Positions 15,261 through 24,647 are shown, numbered from the stretch's first letter. The stretch is DNA of 64,000 nt from Streptomyces noursei (GCF_016917755.1 NZ_CP070326.1:4712001-4776000), one strand, 5' to 3'. Made by a program: numbers and translations. Notes: a model not told the origin generated them from the letters alone.

Positions 15261-17098
15261 GTGCGCGCTCCTTCGGAGGGATCAGCAGGATCGGCAGAGT
15301 CGGTCGGCTCCGTCGGGTCTTCGGCGGACGCGGCGGGTTCGTCCCCGGTGTCCGGTGCGGCGGCGGCCAGCGGGGCGCTGGGCGTCAACTCATCGGCGAG
15401 GGCGGCGAGTTCCTCCGCCACCCGGGCCGACTCGCTGCGGCCGAGGCCGGCCATCTCGACGACGGTGACGCCGCCGTCGGCACCGTTCTCGCCGGATCGC
15501 TCCGCGCGGACCCAGACCCGGCGCCGCTGGATGAACAGCGAGGCGGCGAGGCCGAGCAGGGCGGCGACCGCGCCGGTCAGCGCGAGGCCGTTGCCGGGCT
15601 GGTGGGTGATCTTGAAACTGGCCCAGGTCTTGATGCCCTCGAAGGTGATGGAGCCGTCCCCGTCGGGGAGCTTCATCGTGGACTCGGCCTCGATCTCCTG
15701 GGGCGTCAGCTTGGCGCCGGAGTGACCGAGCATCTTCGCCGCCCGGTCCTTGGGCAGCAGCATCTTCTTGAAGAAGTCGCCGCTGGCGTCCTTGTACTGC
15801 TTCAGGCGCTTGGTGTCGAGCTGGTAGACGTTCTGCGGCAGGCCGGAGTCCATGCCGAGGTCGCCGTGCCAGGCGTTCACCGACAGGACGGGGAAGTCCG
15901 GGGCGGGGAACTGGGAGAACATCGACCCGGAGTTCTTGCCGCCGAAGGTCGGGACGAACAGCGCCTGGAAGCCGAGCTGGTTGCGCTCGCCGTCCTTGGA
16001 CTGCGCGCCGGGGACCTTCACCACGCCGGAGGAGGTGAAGTTCTTGGGGTCCTGCGGGAGGAACGGCACCGCGCCGTGGTACACGACCTTGCCGCGGCCG
16101 TCCTTGACGGTGACGACCGGTGCGTAGCCGTGGGAGAGCAGGTAGACCTTGTTGCCGGCGATGTCGAGCGGGGTGTTCACCTCGATCGACTTCTTGTGCT
16201 CGGTGCCGTCCGCGCCGGTGAAGTAGGTGATGTTGGCGCGGAAGGTGCGGGGGGTGCCCTTCTGCGGGCCGGTCCGTTCGTAGGTCGCGTCGAACGAGTC
16301 CATGGTGAAGCCGAACGGCTCCATGGTGTCGGTGTCGAAGAACGGGCCGGAGGAGAAGTCGTCGTACTGGGTCAGGCTGTTGGAGAAGCCGTCGCCCTCG
16401 GTGACCAGCTTGCCGCCCTCGGACTTCCACAGGCTGCCGACAGCGAACGCCACCAGCATCACGATCAGCGCGACGTGGAAGAGGAGGTTGCCGGCCTCGC
16501 GCAGATAGCCCTTCTCGGAGGCGACCGCGGTGCCCTCCCGGCGGATCCGGAAGCGCCGCTTCTTGAGCATCCGCTCGGCGGCGTCCAGGACCTGCTCGGG
16601 CGCCGCCCCGGTGCGCCAGGTGGTGTACGCGGGCAGCCGGGTGAGCCGGCGGGGGGCGGCCGGCGGGCGGCCGCGGAGCTGCCCGACGAACTGCCAGGCG
16701 CGCGGCACGATGCAGCCGATCAGCGAGATGAACAGCAGCAGGTAGATCGCGGAGAACCAGACCGAGCTGTAGACGTGGAACATCCCCAGCTTGTCGTAGA
16801 TCTCGCCGAGGGTCGCGTGCTTGCCCTTGAACTCGTCGACCTTGACCGGGTCGATGCTGGTCTGCGGGATCAGCGAGCCGGGGATCGCGCCGATGGACAG
16901 CAGGAAGAGCAGCAGCAGCGCCACCCGCATGGAGGTCAGCTGGCGCCAGAACCAGCGCGCCCAGCCGATCGGCCCGAGCGAGGGGAGGGTGATGTCCTCC
17001 TTGGGCGCGGTGGAGAGCTGGGATCCGGCGATGCCGAGATCACCGCCCTGGTCGGCGGCGTCCGGCTCGTCCGTGGTGTCGGTCTTGGTGGACATCAA
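15257..17098 (-). CDS. resB: cytochrome c biogenesis protein ResB (Ccs1)
   Basis: A 613-residue System II haem-attachment partner of CcsB. It has an N-terminal cytoplasmic segment, three closely spaced helices (RVALLLLFLLSIGAIPGS, VWFSAIYLLLFISLIGCI, LLFHVALIVMLVAFAVG), a large extracytoplasmic domain of about 330 residues, and a last helix near LALTGAVAALLGLAASLF. A C-terminal acidic tail ends in repeated SADPTEP-like residues. It abuts the ccdA stop at 17099 directly. Confidence 0.95.
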   Translation of the reverse strand: MMSTKTDTTDEPDAADQGGDLGIAGSQLSTAPKEDITLPSLGPIGWARWFWRQLTSMRVALLLLFLLSIGAIPGSLIPQTSIDPVKVDEFKGKHATLGEIYDKLGMFHVYSSVWFSAIYLLLFISLIGCIVPRAWQFVGQLRGRPPAAPRRLTRLPAYTTWRTGAAPEQVLDAAERMLKKRRFRIRREGTAVASEKGYLREAGNLLFHVALIVMLVAFAVGSLWKSEGGKLVTEGDGFSNSLTQYDDFSSGPFFDTDTMEPFGFTMDSFDATYERTGPQKGTPRTFRANITYFTGADGTEHKKSIEVNTPLDIAGNKVYLLSHGYAPVVTVKDGRGKVVYHGAVPFLPQDPKNFTSSGVVKVPGAQSKDGERNQLGFQALFVPTFGGKNSGSMFSQFPAPDFPVLSVNAWHGDLGMDSGLPQNVYQLDTKRLKQYKDASGDFFKKMLLPKDRAAKMLGHSGAKLTPQEIEAESTMKLPDGDGSITFEGIKTWASFKITHQPGNGLALTGAVAALLGLAASLFIQRRRVWVRAERSGENGADGGVTVVEMAGLGRSESARVAEELAALADELTPSAPLAAAAPDTGDEPAASAEDPTEPTDSADPADPSEGART

Positions 17099-17863
17099 TC
17101 AGATCCCAACGGTGATGCTTTGCGTCCAGCTCTGTAGCTGGGACATCAGGATGTCCCAGACGCCTGTGAGGAGGAGGACGCCGAGGGCGATCATCATGCC
17201 GCCGCCGGCCCTCATCACCCAGACGTAGTGCCGCTTGACCCAGCCGAAGGCGCCCAGCACCCGGCGGAAGGCGAGCGCCACCGCGATGAACGGCAGCCCC
17301 AGGCCCAGGCAGTACGCCACGGTGAGCAGCGCGCCGCGGCCGGCGCTGGCGTCGTAGAAGGAGAGGGTGTTGACGGCGGTGAGGGTGGGGCCGAGGCAGG
17401 GCGTCCAGCCGACGCCGAAGAGCACACCGAGCACCGGCGCGCCGGCCAGCCCCATCGCGGGCTTCTTGTGGAACCGCAGTTCGCGCTGGCCGAACCGCTT
17501 CAGGACGCCGGCGAAGGCCAGCCCGAGCAGGATCATCAGCACGCCCAGGACGCGCGCGATGACGTCCTTGTAGTCCTGGAGGGTCTTGCCGAAGAAGCCG
17601 AAGAGGGCGCCGCCGGAGACGAAGACGGCGGTGAAGCCGAGGACGAAGAGGAAGGCGCCGGCCAGCATCCGGCCGCGCCGGGCGTCGGCGAGGTCGGAGC
17701 CGGTGACGCCGGTCACGTACGACATGTAGCCGGGGACGAGGGGCAGCACGCAGGGCGAGAAGAACGAGACCAGGCCGGCCACGAGGGCGACGGGGACGGC
17801 CGCGATCAGGGCCCCGGTGAGGATGGTCTGGTTCTCCGCGGCGTTGGCGGCGAGCGTGATCAC
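17099..17863 (-). CDS. ccdA: cytochrome c biogenesis protein CcdA
   Basis: A six-helix membrane thiol-disulfide transporter of 254 residues. It passes electrons from cytoplasmic thioredoxin to extracytoplasmic partners. The two reactive cysteines are in FSPCVLPLVPGYMSYVTG and GWTPCLGPTL. The gene lies between the ResA/TlpA-like gene and resB, so it most likely keeps the apocytochrome haem-binding cysteines reduced by way of that lipoprotein. Confidence 0.95.
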   Translation of the reverse strand: MITLAANAAENQTILTGALIAAVPVALVAGLVSFFSPCVLPLVPGYMSYVTGVTGSDLADARRGRMLAGAFLFVLGFTAVFVSGGALFGFFGKTLQDYKDVIARVLGVLMILLGLAFAGVLKRFGQRELRFHKKPAMGLAGAPVLGVLFGVGWTPCLGPTLTAVNTLSFYDASAGRGALLTVAYCLGLGLPFIAVALAFRRVLGAFGWVKRHYVWVMRAGGGMMIALGVLLLTGVWDILMSQLQSWTQSITVGI

Positions 17864-17867
17864 GCGA

Positions 17868-18482
17868 TCACTTCTCGGCGATCAGCGGGTCGACCATCTT
17901 GCGCAGGTCGTCCTCGGCAAGCGGGCCGATCGACCGTGCGGCGATCCGGCCCTGCCGGTCGATGGCGATCGTGGAGGGGATGGACTGCGGGTTGAGGCTG
18001 CCCTTGGGGAAGCGCAGCATCAGCTTGCCGGTGGGGTCGTACAGGCTCGGATAGGGCACCTTGTGCTCTTCCTCGAACTGGACGGCCTGCGACTTCTCGG
18101 CGTCGCGGGTGTTGATCCCGACGAACTGGACGCCCTTGTCCTTGACCTCGTTCGCGACCTTGGCGAAGTTGGGGGCCTCGGCGATGCAGGGGCCGCACCA
18201 CGATCCCCAGACGTTGACGATGACGACCTTGCCCTTGTAGTCGGCCACGTCCAGCTTCTTGCCGGTGGTGGTCTCCCCGGACAGGGCGGGGGCCGGCTGC
18301 CGGTCGGCGGGCTTGACGGTGTCGACGCCGTTCTTGCCCTGGACGAACCGGGTCTGCGCCGAGCCGCCGGAGGCACCGTCGCCGCAGGCGCTCAGCGTCA
18401 GCGAGGCGGCCGCCGCTCCCGCGGCGAACAGGGCGAGACGGCGGCGACCGGTGAGGCGGCGGGGGGCGCGGCTGTCACTCAT
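17868..18482 (-). CDS. resA: ResA/TlpA-like thioredoxin-fold lipoprotein
   Basis: A 204-residue lipoprotein. The signal ends with the lipobox LSAC, and the mature part carries the redox motif WCGPC in the setting VIVNVWGSWCGPCIAEAPNF. The rest of the TlpA fold follows (GINTRDAEKSQAVQFEEEH, PSTIAIDRQGRI). It should take electrons from CcdA and reduce apocytochrome c. The stop is 4 nt before the ccdA start. The gene is probably the first of the ccs operon. Confidence 0.9.
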   Translation of the reverse strand: MSDSRAPRRLTGRRRLALFAAGAAAASLTLSACGDGASGGSAQTRFVQGKNGVDTVKPADRQPAPALSGETTTGKKLDVADYKGKVVIVNVWGSWCGPCIAEAPNFAKVANEVKDKGVQFVGINTRDAEKSQAVQFEEEHKVPYPSLYDPTGKLMLRFPKGSLNPQSIPSTIAIDRQGRIAARSIGPLAEDDLRKMVDPLIAEK

Positions 18483-18613
18483 GTGAAAAGTTTCGCATGG
18501 GCCATTTGCGGATCTTCCGCGCCCCCCTCGCCCCGTCGCGCCCCGGGCAAAGGGGCATGTCAGACCCTACGGAACGACAGCTTCCGGCGCGTTGTGCGGA
18601 CTTGCGGGCCGGG

Positions 18614-19852
18614 TCAGACCTCGGCGAGGTAGCTCTTCCAGCCGCCGGCCGGCCGCTGGCCGACGCCCATCCCCTGGAGCTTGCGGACGACCCGGGGGTC
18701 CTGGGCGTCGATCCAGTCGGTGAACTGGCGGAAGGAGACCAGCCGGACGTCCTTGTTCCGCTCGTTGGCGATGTGCTTGAGCGCTTCCTCGACGGCGTCC
18801 ATGTAGATGCCGCCGTTCCACTGCTCGAAGTGGTTGCCGATGAAGAACGGCGCGCGGTTGGTCTCGTAGGCCCGACGGAATCCGGAGATGTAGGCGTCGG
18901 CAGCCTGCTTGCGCCAGCCCGGGTAGTTGGCCGGCGGCGCCTTGGTGGAGTTCTTGGACTGGTTGGCCAGGATGTTGTAGTCCATCGAGAGCACCTCGAA
19001 GGAGTGGCCGGGGAAAGGTATCTGCTGGAGCGGGAAGTCCCATATGCCCTGCTTCTTCCGGGGCCAGACCTGGAGACCGCCGGGCGAGCTGGCGTCGTAG
19101 CGCCACCCCAGCTTCCGGGCGGTGGGCAGCAGGTTCTCCTGGCCGAGCAGGCAGGGCGTCCGGGCGCCGACCAGTTCCTTGCGGTAGTCGAAGGGCAGCG
19201 GTTCGGCGTCGTCGAATCCGGTGTTCGTGCGCCACTTCGTGACGAAGGCCATGGCCTGGTCTATCTCGGACTGCCACTGCGCGGGCGTCCAGTGCTTGAC
19301 GGAGGTCCGGGCGTCGCCACAGAAGTGGCCGTTGAAGTGGGTCCCTATCTCGTGCCCGTCGAGCCACGCCTGGCGGACATTGCCGAGCGTCTCCCGTATG
19401 TGGTCGTTGTTGAGGTAGCCGATGGCGGAGGCGCCGGGCTTGTTGTTCGGCGGGAGGTAGAGGTGCTTCTTGTCCTCGGGCAGGAGGTAGAGCCCGGAGA
19501 GGAAGAAGGTCATGGCCGCGCCGTGGTCCTTGGCGAGCTTGCGGAACCGGGGGAAGAGGCCGTTTCCGACCTCTCCCGCCCCGTCCCACGAGAAGATCAC
19601 GAACTGCGGCGGGGTCTGCCCCGGCTCCAGCCGCTCGGGCGCGCCGGGCTGGTTCGGCTGCTTGCCGTAGTCCGCGGTCGAGCCGTCGCCGATGAGCTTG
19701 GGGCGGGCCGGCGCCGCGTTCTTGACCCGCTGCCCCTCCGCGTCGCCCTGCCCCGAGGCGGAGCACCCGGCGACACCCAGTGCGGCGGCTGCCCCCACGC
19801 CCATCCCCAGCAGACTCCGCCGACTGATCGCGCCCATAGCGTCGTTCCCCAT
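18614..19852 (-). CDS. NodB-like polysaccharide deacetylase-related lipoprotein
   Basis: A 412-residue exported protein with a Tat-like SRRSLLGMG signal and the lipobox VAGC. The mature part looks like a divergent NodB deacetylase. FSWDGAGE stands where the TFDDG metal-binding motif belongs, and GHEIGTHFNGHF matches the second motif HxxxH. With the first aspartate pair altered, activity on cell-wall sugars is possible but not certain. Its place between the ccs genes and hemL is common in Streptomyces from memory. An AT-rich promoter region lies at 19853-19984 with the palindrome TTTCCGGAAA (19947-19956). Confidence 0.75.
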   Translation of the reverse strand: MGNDAMGAISRRSLLGMGVGAAAALGVAGCSASGQGDAEGQRVKNAAPARPKLIGDGSTADYGKQPNQPGAPERLEPGQTPPQFVIFSWDGAGEVGNGLFPRFRKLAKDHGAAMTFFLSGLYLLPEDKKHLYLPPNNKPGASAIGYLNNDHIRETLGNVRQAWLDGHEIGTHFNGHFCGDARTSVKHWTPAQWQSEIDQAMAFVTKWRTNTGFDDAEPLPFDYRKELVGARTPCLLGQENLLPTARKLGWRYDASSPGGLQVWPRKKQGIWDFPLQQIPFPGHSFEVLSMDYNILANQSKNSTKAPPANYPGWRKQAADAYISGFRRAYETNRAPFFIGNHFEQWNGGIYMDAVEEALKHIANERNKDVRLVSFRQFTDWIDAQDPRVVRKLQGMGVGQRPAGGWKSYLAEV

Positions 19853-19984
19853 CCGTGCTCAACGAACCCGATATCCATATAAACGGACACCTTTGTAGAG
19901 GGCATGTCGGACGGTGAGGTTCCGCGTTATTCGCTCATACTTTCCGTTTCCGGAAAATTTGACATTCCGCCATGTAACGGCTTT

Positions 19985-20728
19985 TCAGGCCCCGAAAGCC
20001 TTGGACTTCCCCTTCGCGGGTTTGGCGCCGGCCAGCAGGTGGGAGGGAACCAGGTCGCGCGCCGGCTCGCTGTACCCCACCGAGATGATCTTGTCACCGT
20101 GGAAGGTGAACGACGTCAGCGAGGCCAGCGTGCACTGCCGCTTGCGCGGGTCGTGCCACAGCCGGCGCCGCTCGGCGAAGCTGCGCACGATCCAGATCGG
20201 CAGCTGGTGGCTGACCGCCACCGCCTCGTGCCCGCGGGCCGCGTCCCGGGCCGCGCCGAGCGCCGCCATCATCCGGACCACCTGCTCGATGTACGGCTCG
20301 CCCCACGAGGGCCGGAACGGATTGGTCAGGTACTTCCAGTTGCCCGGCTTCTTCAGCGCGCCGTCGCCCACCCCGAAGGTCTTGCCCTCGAAGACGTTGG
20401 CCGCCTCGATCAGCCGCTCGTCGGTGGCGATCGCCAGGCCGTGCGCCCCGGCGATCGGCGACGCGGTCTCCTGCGCGCGCTCCAGCGGCGAGGCCACCAC
20501 ATGCGTGATGTCCCGCTCCGCGAGGTGCTCGGCGACCCGGTCGGCCATCTTCCGACCCAGGTCGGAGAGGTGGTACCCGGGCCGGCGACCGTAGAGCACG
20601 CCCTCGGGGTTGTGCACCTCGCCGTGCCGCATCAGGTGCACGACGGTGATCTCGTCGCCGTTCTTCTCGCCGCTGCTCATGTCGCCCGTCTTCCGCTCCG
20701 TAGCGCTCGTGGCCTGGGTGCCGCTCAT
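19985..20728 (-). CDS. histidine phosphatase (phosphoglycerate mutase-like) family protein
   Basis: A 247-residue enzyme of the branch-1 histidine phosphatase family. The phosphohistidine motif is LMRHGEVHNPEG, and the second histidine is in HEAVAVSHQLPI. The first 30 residues are polar and variable, so ATG 20680 (MSSGEKNGDE) could be the start; the ATG at 20728 is the one that ends a shared 79-nt element. The substrate is not clear. It is downstream of hemL. Confidence 0.85.
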   Translation of the reverse strand: MSGTQATSATERKTGDMSSGEKNGDEITVVHLMRHGEVHNPEGVLYGRRPGYHLSDLGRKMADRVAEHLAERDITHVVASPLERAQETASPIAGAHGLAIATDERLIEAANVFEGKTFGVGDGALKKPGNWKYLTNPFRPSWGEPYIEQVVRMMAALGAARDAARGHEAVAVSHQLPIWIVRSFAERRRLWHDPRKRQCTLASLTSFTFHGDKIISVGYSEPARDLVPSHLLAGAKPAKGKSKAFGA

Positions 20729-20804
20729 GCCGTGAGCTCGCTTCGCTCGCCCTCGCATTCGCGAGGCGCGCACCTCCTGATGATTCGTCCGCTGCGCTCG
20801 CTCA
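20726..20804 (-). repeat. 79-nt stop-to-start intergenic element, copy B
   Basis: It fills the gap from the hemL stop codon to the ATG at 20728 and matches copy A (8193-8271) at about 70% without gaps. It contains a full Shine-Dalgarno-like AGGAGGTG and a hairpin CCTCGC-GAAT-GCGAGG. Confidence 0.65.
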
Positions 20805-22109
20805 TGCGGTCGCCTCGGCCGCGGCCCGGGCGGCGGCCGGCAGTGCGGCGGCGATCCGCTCGACGGCCGCGGTGTCGTGCGCGGTGGAGACGAACCAGGA
20901 CTCGAACGCGGACGGCGGGAGGTAGACGCCCTGCGCCAGCATCGAGTGGAAGAAGGCGGTGAAGCGGAACGACTCCTGCGTCTTCGCCGTCTCGTAGTCC
21001 TTCACCGCGGCGTCCGTGAAGAACACCGAGAACATGTTCCCGGCGACCTGGAGCCGGTGCGCCACACCCTCCTTGGCGAGCGCCTCGGTGACCAGCCCGC
21101 GGACCTCGGCGGAGACCGCGTCGACCTTCTCGTAGGCGGCGTCGTCCAGCAGCCGCAGCTGCGCGACGCCGGCGGCGGTGGCGATCGGGTTCCCCGACAG
21201 GGTGCCCGCCTGGTACACCGGCCCGGCCGGGGCGAGGTGCGCCATGACGTCCGCCCGGCCACCGAAGGCCGCGGCCGGGAAGCCGCCACCCATCACCTTG
21301 CCGAAGGTCATCAGGTCCGGGCGGACCCCGTCGATGCCGTACCAACCGGCCTTGCTGACCCGGAAGCCGGTCATGACCTCGTCGGAGATGTACAGCGCGC
21401 CGTTCTCGGCACAGAGGTCGGCGAGCCCCTGGTTGAAGCCCGGCAGCGGCGGGACGACGCCCATGTTGCCCGGCGACGCCTCGGTGATCAGACAGGCGAT
21501 CTCGCCCTCGTGCGCGGCGAACGCGGCACGGACGGCGGCCAGGTCGTTGTAGGGCAGCACGATGGTGTCGCCGGCCTGCGCACCGGTCACCCCGGGGGTG
21601 TCCGGCAGCCCGAACGTCGCCACACCCGAACCGGCCGCGGCCAGCAGCGCGTCCACGTGCCCGTGGTAGCAGCCGGCGAACTTGATCACCTTGGCCCGGC
21701 CGGTGAAGCCGCGCGCCAGCCGGATCGCCGACATCGTCGCCTCGGTGCCGGACGACACCAGGCGCACCTGCTCGACCGGGGCGATCCGCGCCACGATCTC
21801 CTCGGCCAGCTCGACCTCGCCGGCACCGGGCGTCCCGAAGGACGTCCCGCGGGCGACCGTCTCCTGGACCGCGGCGATCACCTCGGGGTGCGCGTGGCCG
21901 AGGATCATCGGCCCCCACGAGCACACCAGGTCGACATACTCCCGGCCATCGGCATCAGTGAGGTATGGACCGGTACCGGACACCATGAACCGGGGCGTAC
22001 CGCCCACGGCCCGGAACGCCCGCACCGGAGAATTCACGCCGCCCGGCGTCACCACGGACGCGCGGTCGAACAGCGACTGCGAAACAGGGGCTTCATACGG
22101 AAAAGACAC
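20802..22109 (-). CDS. hemL: glutamate-1-semialdehyde 2,1-aminomutase
   Basis: HemL converts glutamate-1-semialdehyde to 5-aminolevulinate, the step after HemA in C5 haem synthesis. The 435-residue protein has the family start SLFDRASVVTPGGVNSPVRAF, the PLP aspartate in ISDEVMTGFR, and the PLP lysine in LMTFGKVMGGGFPAAAFGG. The GTG at 22109 (preceded by AGGATCACA) is preferred. Longer readings add a basic low-complexity stretch. HemA is encoded far away in this window, so the two C5 enzymes are not in one operon. Confidence 0.95.
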   Translation of the reverse strand: MSFPYEAPVSQSLFDRASVVTPGGVNSPVRAFRAVGGTPRFMVSGTGPYLTDADGREYVDLVCSWGPMILGHAHPEVIAAVQETVARGTSFGTPGAGEVELAEEIVARIAPVEQVRLVSSGTEATMSAIRLARGFTGRAKVIKFAGCYHGHVDALLAAAGSGVATFGLPDTPGVTGAQAGDTIVLPYNDLAAVRAAFAAHEGEIACLITEASPGNMGVVPPLPGFNQGLADLCAENGALYISDEVMTGFRVSKAGWYGIDGVRPDLMTFGKVMGGGFPAAAFGGRADVMAHLAPAGPVYQAGTLSGNPIATAAGVAQLRLLDDAAYEKVDAVSAEVRGLVTEALAKEGVAHRLQVAGNMFSVFFTDAAVKDYETAKTQESFRFTAFFHSMLAQGVYLPPSAFESWFVSTAHDTAAVERIAAALPAAARAAAEATA

Positions 22110-22602
22110 TGTGATCCTGACCTGCATATACGGGGGAGGAGGGCGGCGGCGCGCGGACACGGCCCGGCTGACTGCGGTACGGGAATCGCCCCGCGGACCA
22201 CCCGGCCCGGCACGCGATTCCGCTTCATTCCCTCTTGGTTTCTTTTTTCGTTCCTCTCGCTCTCGACCGGGCGTCAGCCCCCGCGCGTCTGCGAAACTGG
22301 GGCGTCGTACGAGTAAGTCACGCAAGCAATGGTCTCAGAGGCGCACGGGGGCGTGCGGCCGGGCGTTTCACGCGCCGGCAACGGGGGAGGTCTCTGAGAC
22401 GATGATCGGGTTGCGCGGCTGGGGCTGCGAGTGGTCGGGTGGAGATATGCATCGCGGTGGCGAACTGGGCGAGGGAACCAATGACCGGGGTCCCGAGCGC
22501 GCCCAGCGCGGCCGTCACCGGCGCGAGGGCGCCGAGAACGTCAGCGACGACCCTCCCAAGAGCACCGAGAGCATTACGGGCGGGGAAACCAGGGGCGGTC
22601 GC
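22110..22602. other. gene-free divergent region with a 9-bp inverted repeat
   Basis: This 493-nt gap separates hemL and the divergent gene at 22603. GTCTCAGAG at 22332-22340 is repeated in inverse as CTCTGAGAC at 22392-22400, with 51 nt between. Two smaller hairpins lie inside (GCACG/CGTGC at 22343-22355 and GGCG/CGCC near 22362-22376). The frame of the downstream gene stays open back to an ATG at 22402, just after the right arm, with GGAGG before it, so an N-terminal extension cannot be ruled out. Confidence 0.5.
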
Positions 22603-23040
22603 ATGGGGGTGACGTACAAATACTTCGGCGCACCCAATGGCGCCACGGCTGCCCGGGTCCCGATCTCGATGCGTCCCGAGGAACTCGGCGGTGACGAGCT
22701 CGGCATGGGCGGCATGTTCACCAAGATCAAGCCGGAGACCATGGCCGCCATGGTCCTCACCGGTATAGAGGGCATACCGCTGCACAAGGTCCCCCCGCTG
22801 GAACTGGTCGTCCTCCACCCCGACTACGCCGTCGTGAAGCTCCCCATGACCGTGGTCGACCCGCTGCGCGGCGTCGGGGAGGAGTCCGTCGGCGCGGCCG
22901 CCTTCATCTGGTCCACCGTCCCCGACCGGGGCGGCCCGCGCGACGCCTTCAGCGTCTACCAGCTCCTCCACGAGTGGCAGGACTTCTCCCACCGGCTCCA
23001 CGAGGCGGGCCACCAGGCGTACTGCCTGGTGTGGCCGTAG
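22603..23040 (+). CDS. conserved Streptomyces protein of unknown function (145 aa)
   Basis: A soluble 145-residue protein starting MGVTYKYFGAPNGATAARVP. It has the dense, well-conserved look of a housekeeping Streptomyces protein (PISMRPEELGGDELGMGGMFTKIK, YQLLHEWQDFSHRLHEAGHQ). No signal, helix pair or catalytic motif is seen. I recognise it as common next to hemL in this genus but know no function. The ATG at 22603 is preceded by AGGGGCGG. The same frame could start at 22402 and add 67 charged residues. Confidence 0.7.
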   Translation: MGVTYKYFGAPNGATAARVPISMRPEELGGDELGMGGMFTKIKPETMAAMVLTGIEGIPLHKVPPLELVVLHPDYAVVKLPMTVVDPLRGVGEESVGAAAFIWSTVPDRGGPRDAFSVYQLLHEWQDFSHRLHEAGHQAYCLVWP

Positions 23041-23121
23041 CGAAGCCGACCGCTCCGGCCTGGGCGGAGCAGCGCCGCGGGCCGACGCCGGGTCGCGGGC
23101 CCACCCACCCTGCGGGTCGGC

Positions 23122-24120
23122 TCACCATGTCGGCCGGGCCGAGACGCCGCCGTCCACGACGAGATCGTGGCCGGTGATCCACGAGGCCATCGGCGAGGCG
23201 AGGAAGACACAGGCGTCGCCGACGTCCTCCGGGCGCCCCAACCGCCCGGTGGGGGCCGCCTGTTGCCAGCGGCGCACCCCCTCGGGCCAGTCGTCGGCCA
23301 GGCCCGGCCGGGCGATCAATCCCGGCGAGACGCTGTTGACGCGGATCCCGTACGGCCCGTACTCCAGCGCCGCGGACCGGGCGTGCATCACCACCGCCGC
23401 CTTGGCCGCGCAGTAGTGGGCGTGCCGTGGCGCCGGGCGGTCCGCCTCGATCGAGGCGATATGGGTCACCGATCCGCCGCCGGACCCGCGCATCACCGCC
23501 GCCGCGGCCTGGGTGCAGGCGAAGACGCTGTGCACGTCGGGGTCGGCGACGGCCCGCCAATCGGCCAGCGACATCCCGGCCAGTTCCTGGGTGGGCTGCA
23601 CGCCCGCGTTGTTGACCAGCGCGGTCAGCCGCCCCCGCCAGCCGGCCGCCTCCGCGACCAGCCGATGGCACTCCTCCTCCACGGCCAGATCGGCACGCAG
23701 CGCGAGCGCGTTCCGCCCGCTCCGCCCGATCTCGTCGACCAGCGCCCGCGCGGCCTCGCTCCCCGTGCGGTAGTGCACCACCACCTCCGCCCCGGCCGCG
23801 GCGAACCGCACCGCGATCCCCCGACCGATCCCGCCCGACGCCCCGGTGACGAGCACGACGTGACCGGTGAGGTCGGGGAGGGCGGGGGCGGTCCCGTCCG
23901 TGCGGTCCGTGCGGTCCGCGGGGCCTGCCCGGTCCCCGGTGTCCGCGCGGTCGGTGGGGGCTGCCCGGTCGACCGGGGCTGCCGCCCCGTGTACGGGGGC
24001 CGTACCCGACGGCCCGGTTGGGGGGCCGGTCCGGCCGAATCGGCCCTGCGCGCCGGCCCGTTCGGAAGTACCCACCGCTCCCCCGGCGTTCGGCTCAAGA
24101 GGGGTCCGCACCACTGTCAT
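23122..24120 (-). CDS. short-chain dehydrogenase/reductase with disordered N-terminus
   Basis: A 332-residue protein. Residues 1-85 are low complexity, rich in Asp, Arg, Thr and Pro with DRAD/DRTD-like repeats. A classical SDR follows, with TGASGGIG for NAD(P) binding, NNAG, and the catalytic YCAAK. The ATG overlaps the cupin-gene stop by 4 nt (ATGA), which supports this long start by translational coupling, although a shorter enzyme is possible. The substrate is unknown. Confidence 0.8.
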   Translation of the reverse strand: MTVVRTPLEPNAGGAVGTSERAGAQGRFGRTGPPTGPSGTAPVHGAAAPVDRAAPTDRADTGDRAGPADRTDRTDGTAPALPDLTGHVVLVTGASGGIGRGIAVRFAAAGAEVVVHYRTGSEAARALVDEIGRSGRNALALRADLAVEEECHRLVAEAAGWRGRLTALVNNAGVQPTQELAGMSLADWRAVADPDVHSVFACTQAAAAVMRGSGGGSVTHIASIEADRPAPRHAHYCAAKAAVVMHARSAALEYGPYGIRVNSVSPGLIARPGLADDWPEGVRRWQQAAPTGRLGRPEDVGDACVFLASPMASWITGHDLVVDGGVSARPTW

Positions 24121-24647
24121 GCCCGGCTCAGCGCCCCGATCCGCACCGCCTCCTGGGGGAACCGCGCGGCCAGCGCCCCCGCCTCCCCGTGCTCGTAGTC
24201 CGCGAAGGTGAAGCCGGGTGCCATCGTGCAGCCGAAGAGCGTCCAGGACCCGCCGGCGGCGACCTCGGCGGCCATCCAGGTGCCGGCCGGCACCGTGAAC
24301 TGCACGCGCTGCCCACCCAGGACATCCGGGCCGAGAACGACCGTACGGGCCGCGCCGCCGGCACCGCCCGCGTCGCCGGCCTCGGAGAGCAGGAGCAGGG
24401 CGAGCGGATCACCCCCGTAGAAGTGCCAGATCTCGTCGGTCGGCAGCCGGTGCAGCGCGGCGTAGACGCCCGGCTCGGCGGTCAGCAGCATCACGATCGC
24501 CGACCCCTCCGGCCGCCCGTCCGGCCGCGGCGGCCCCGCCCACGTACGCCGGTACCAGCCGCCTTCACGGGGCATCCGGGTCAGCCCGTAGAGCGCGATC
24601 AGCTCCTGCGGGAGCCGGTCGTGGGGCATCGCGGGGTGCTCGTCCAT
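24117..24647 (-). CDS. cupin domain protein (DUF985 family)
   Basis: A cupin of about 176 residues. The family blocks are LIALYGLTRMPREGGWYRRTW, IWHFYGGDPLALLLL, VQFTVPAGTWMAAEVAAGGSWTLFGCTMAPGFTFADYEHG and the closing LAARFP. These are the conserved positions of the DUF985/cupin_5 group, some of which act as sugar or small-molecule binding proteins. The ATG at 24647 gives MDEHPAMPHDRLP; ATG at 24743 or 24629 is possible. It is translationally coupled to the SDR. Confidence 0.8.
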   Translation of the reverse strand: MDEHPAMPHDRLPQELIALYGLTRMPREGGWYRRTWAGPPRPDGRPEGSAIVMLLTAEPGVYAALHRLPTDEIWHFYGGDPLALLLLSEAGDAGGAGGAARTVVLGPDVLGGQRVQFTVPAGTWMAAEVAAGGSWTLFGCTMAPGFTFADYEHGEAGALAARFPQEAVRIGALSRA

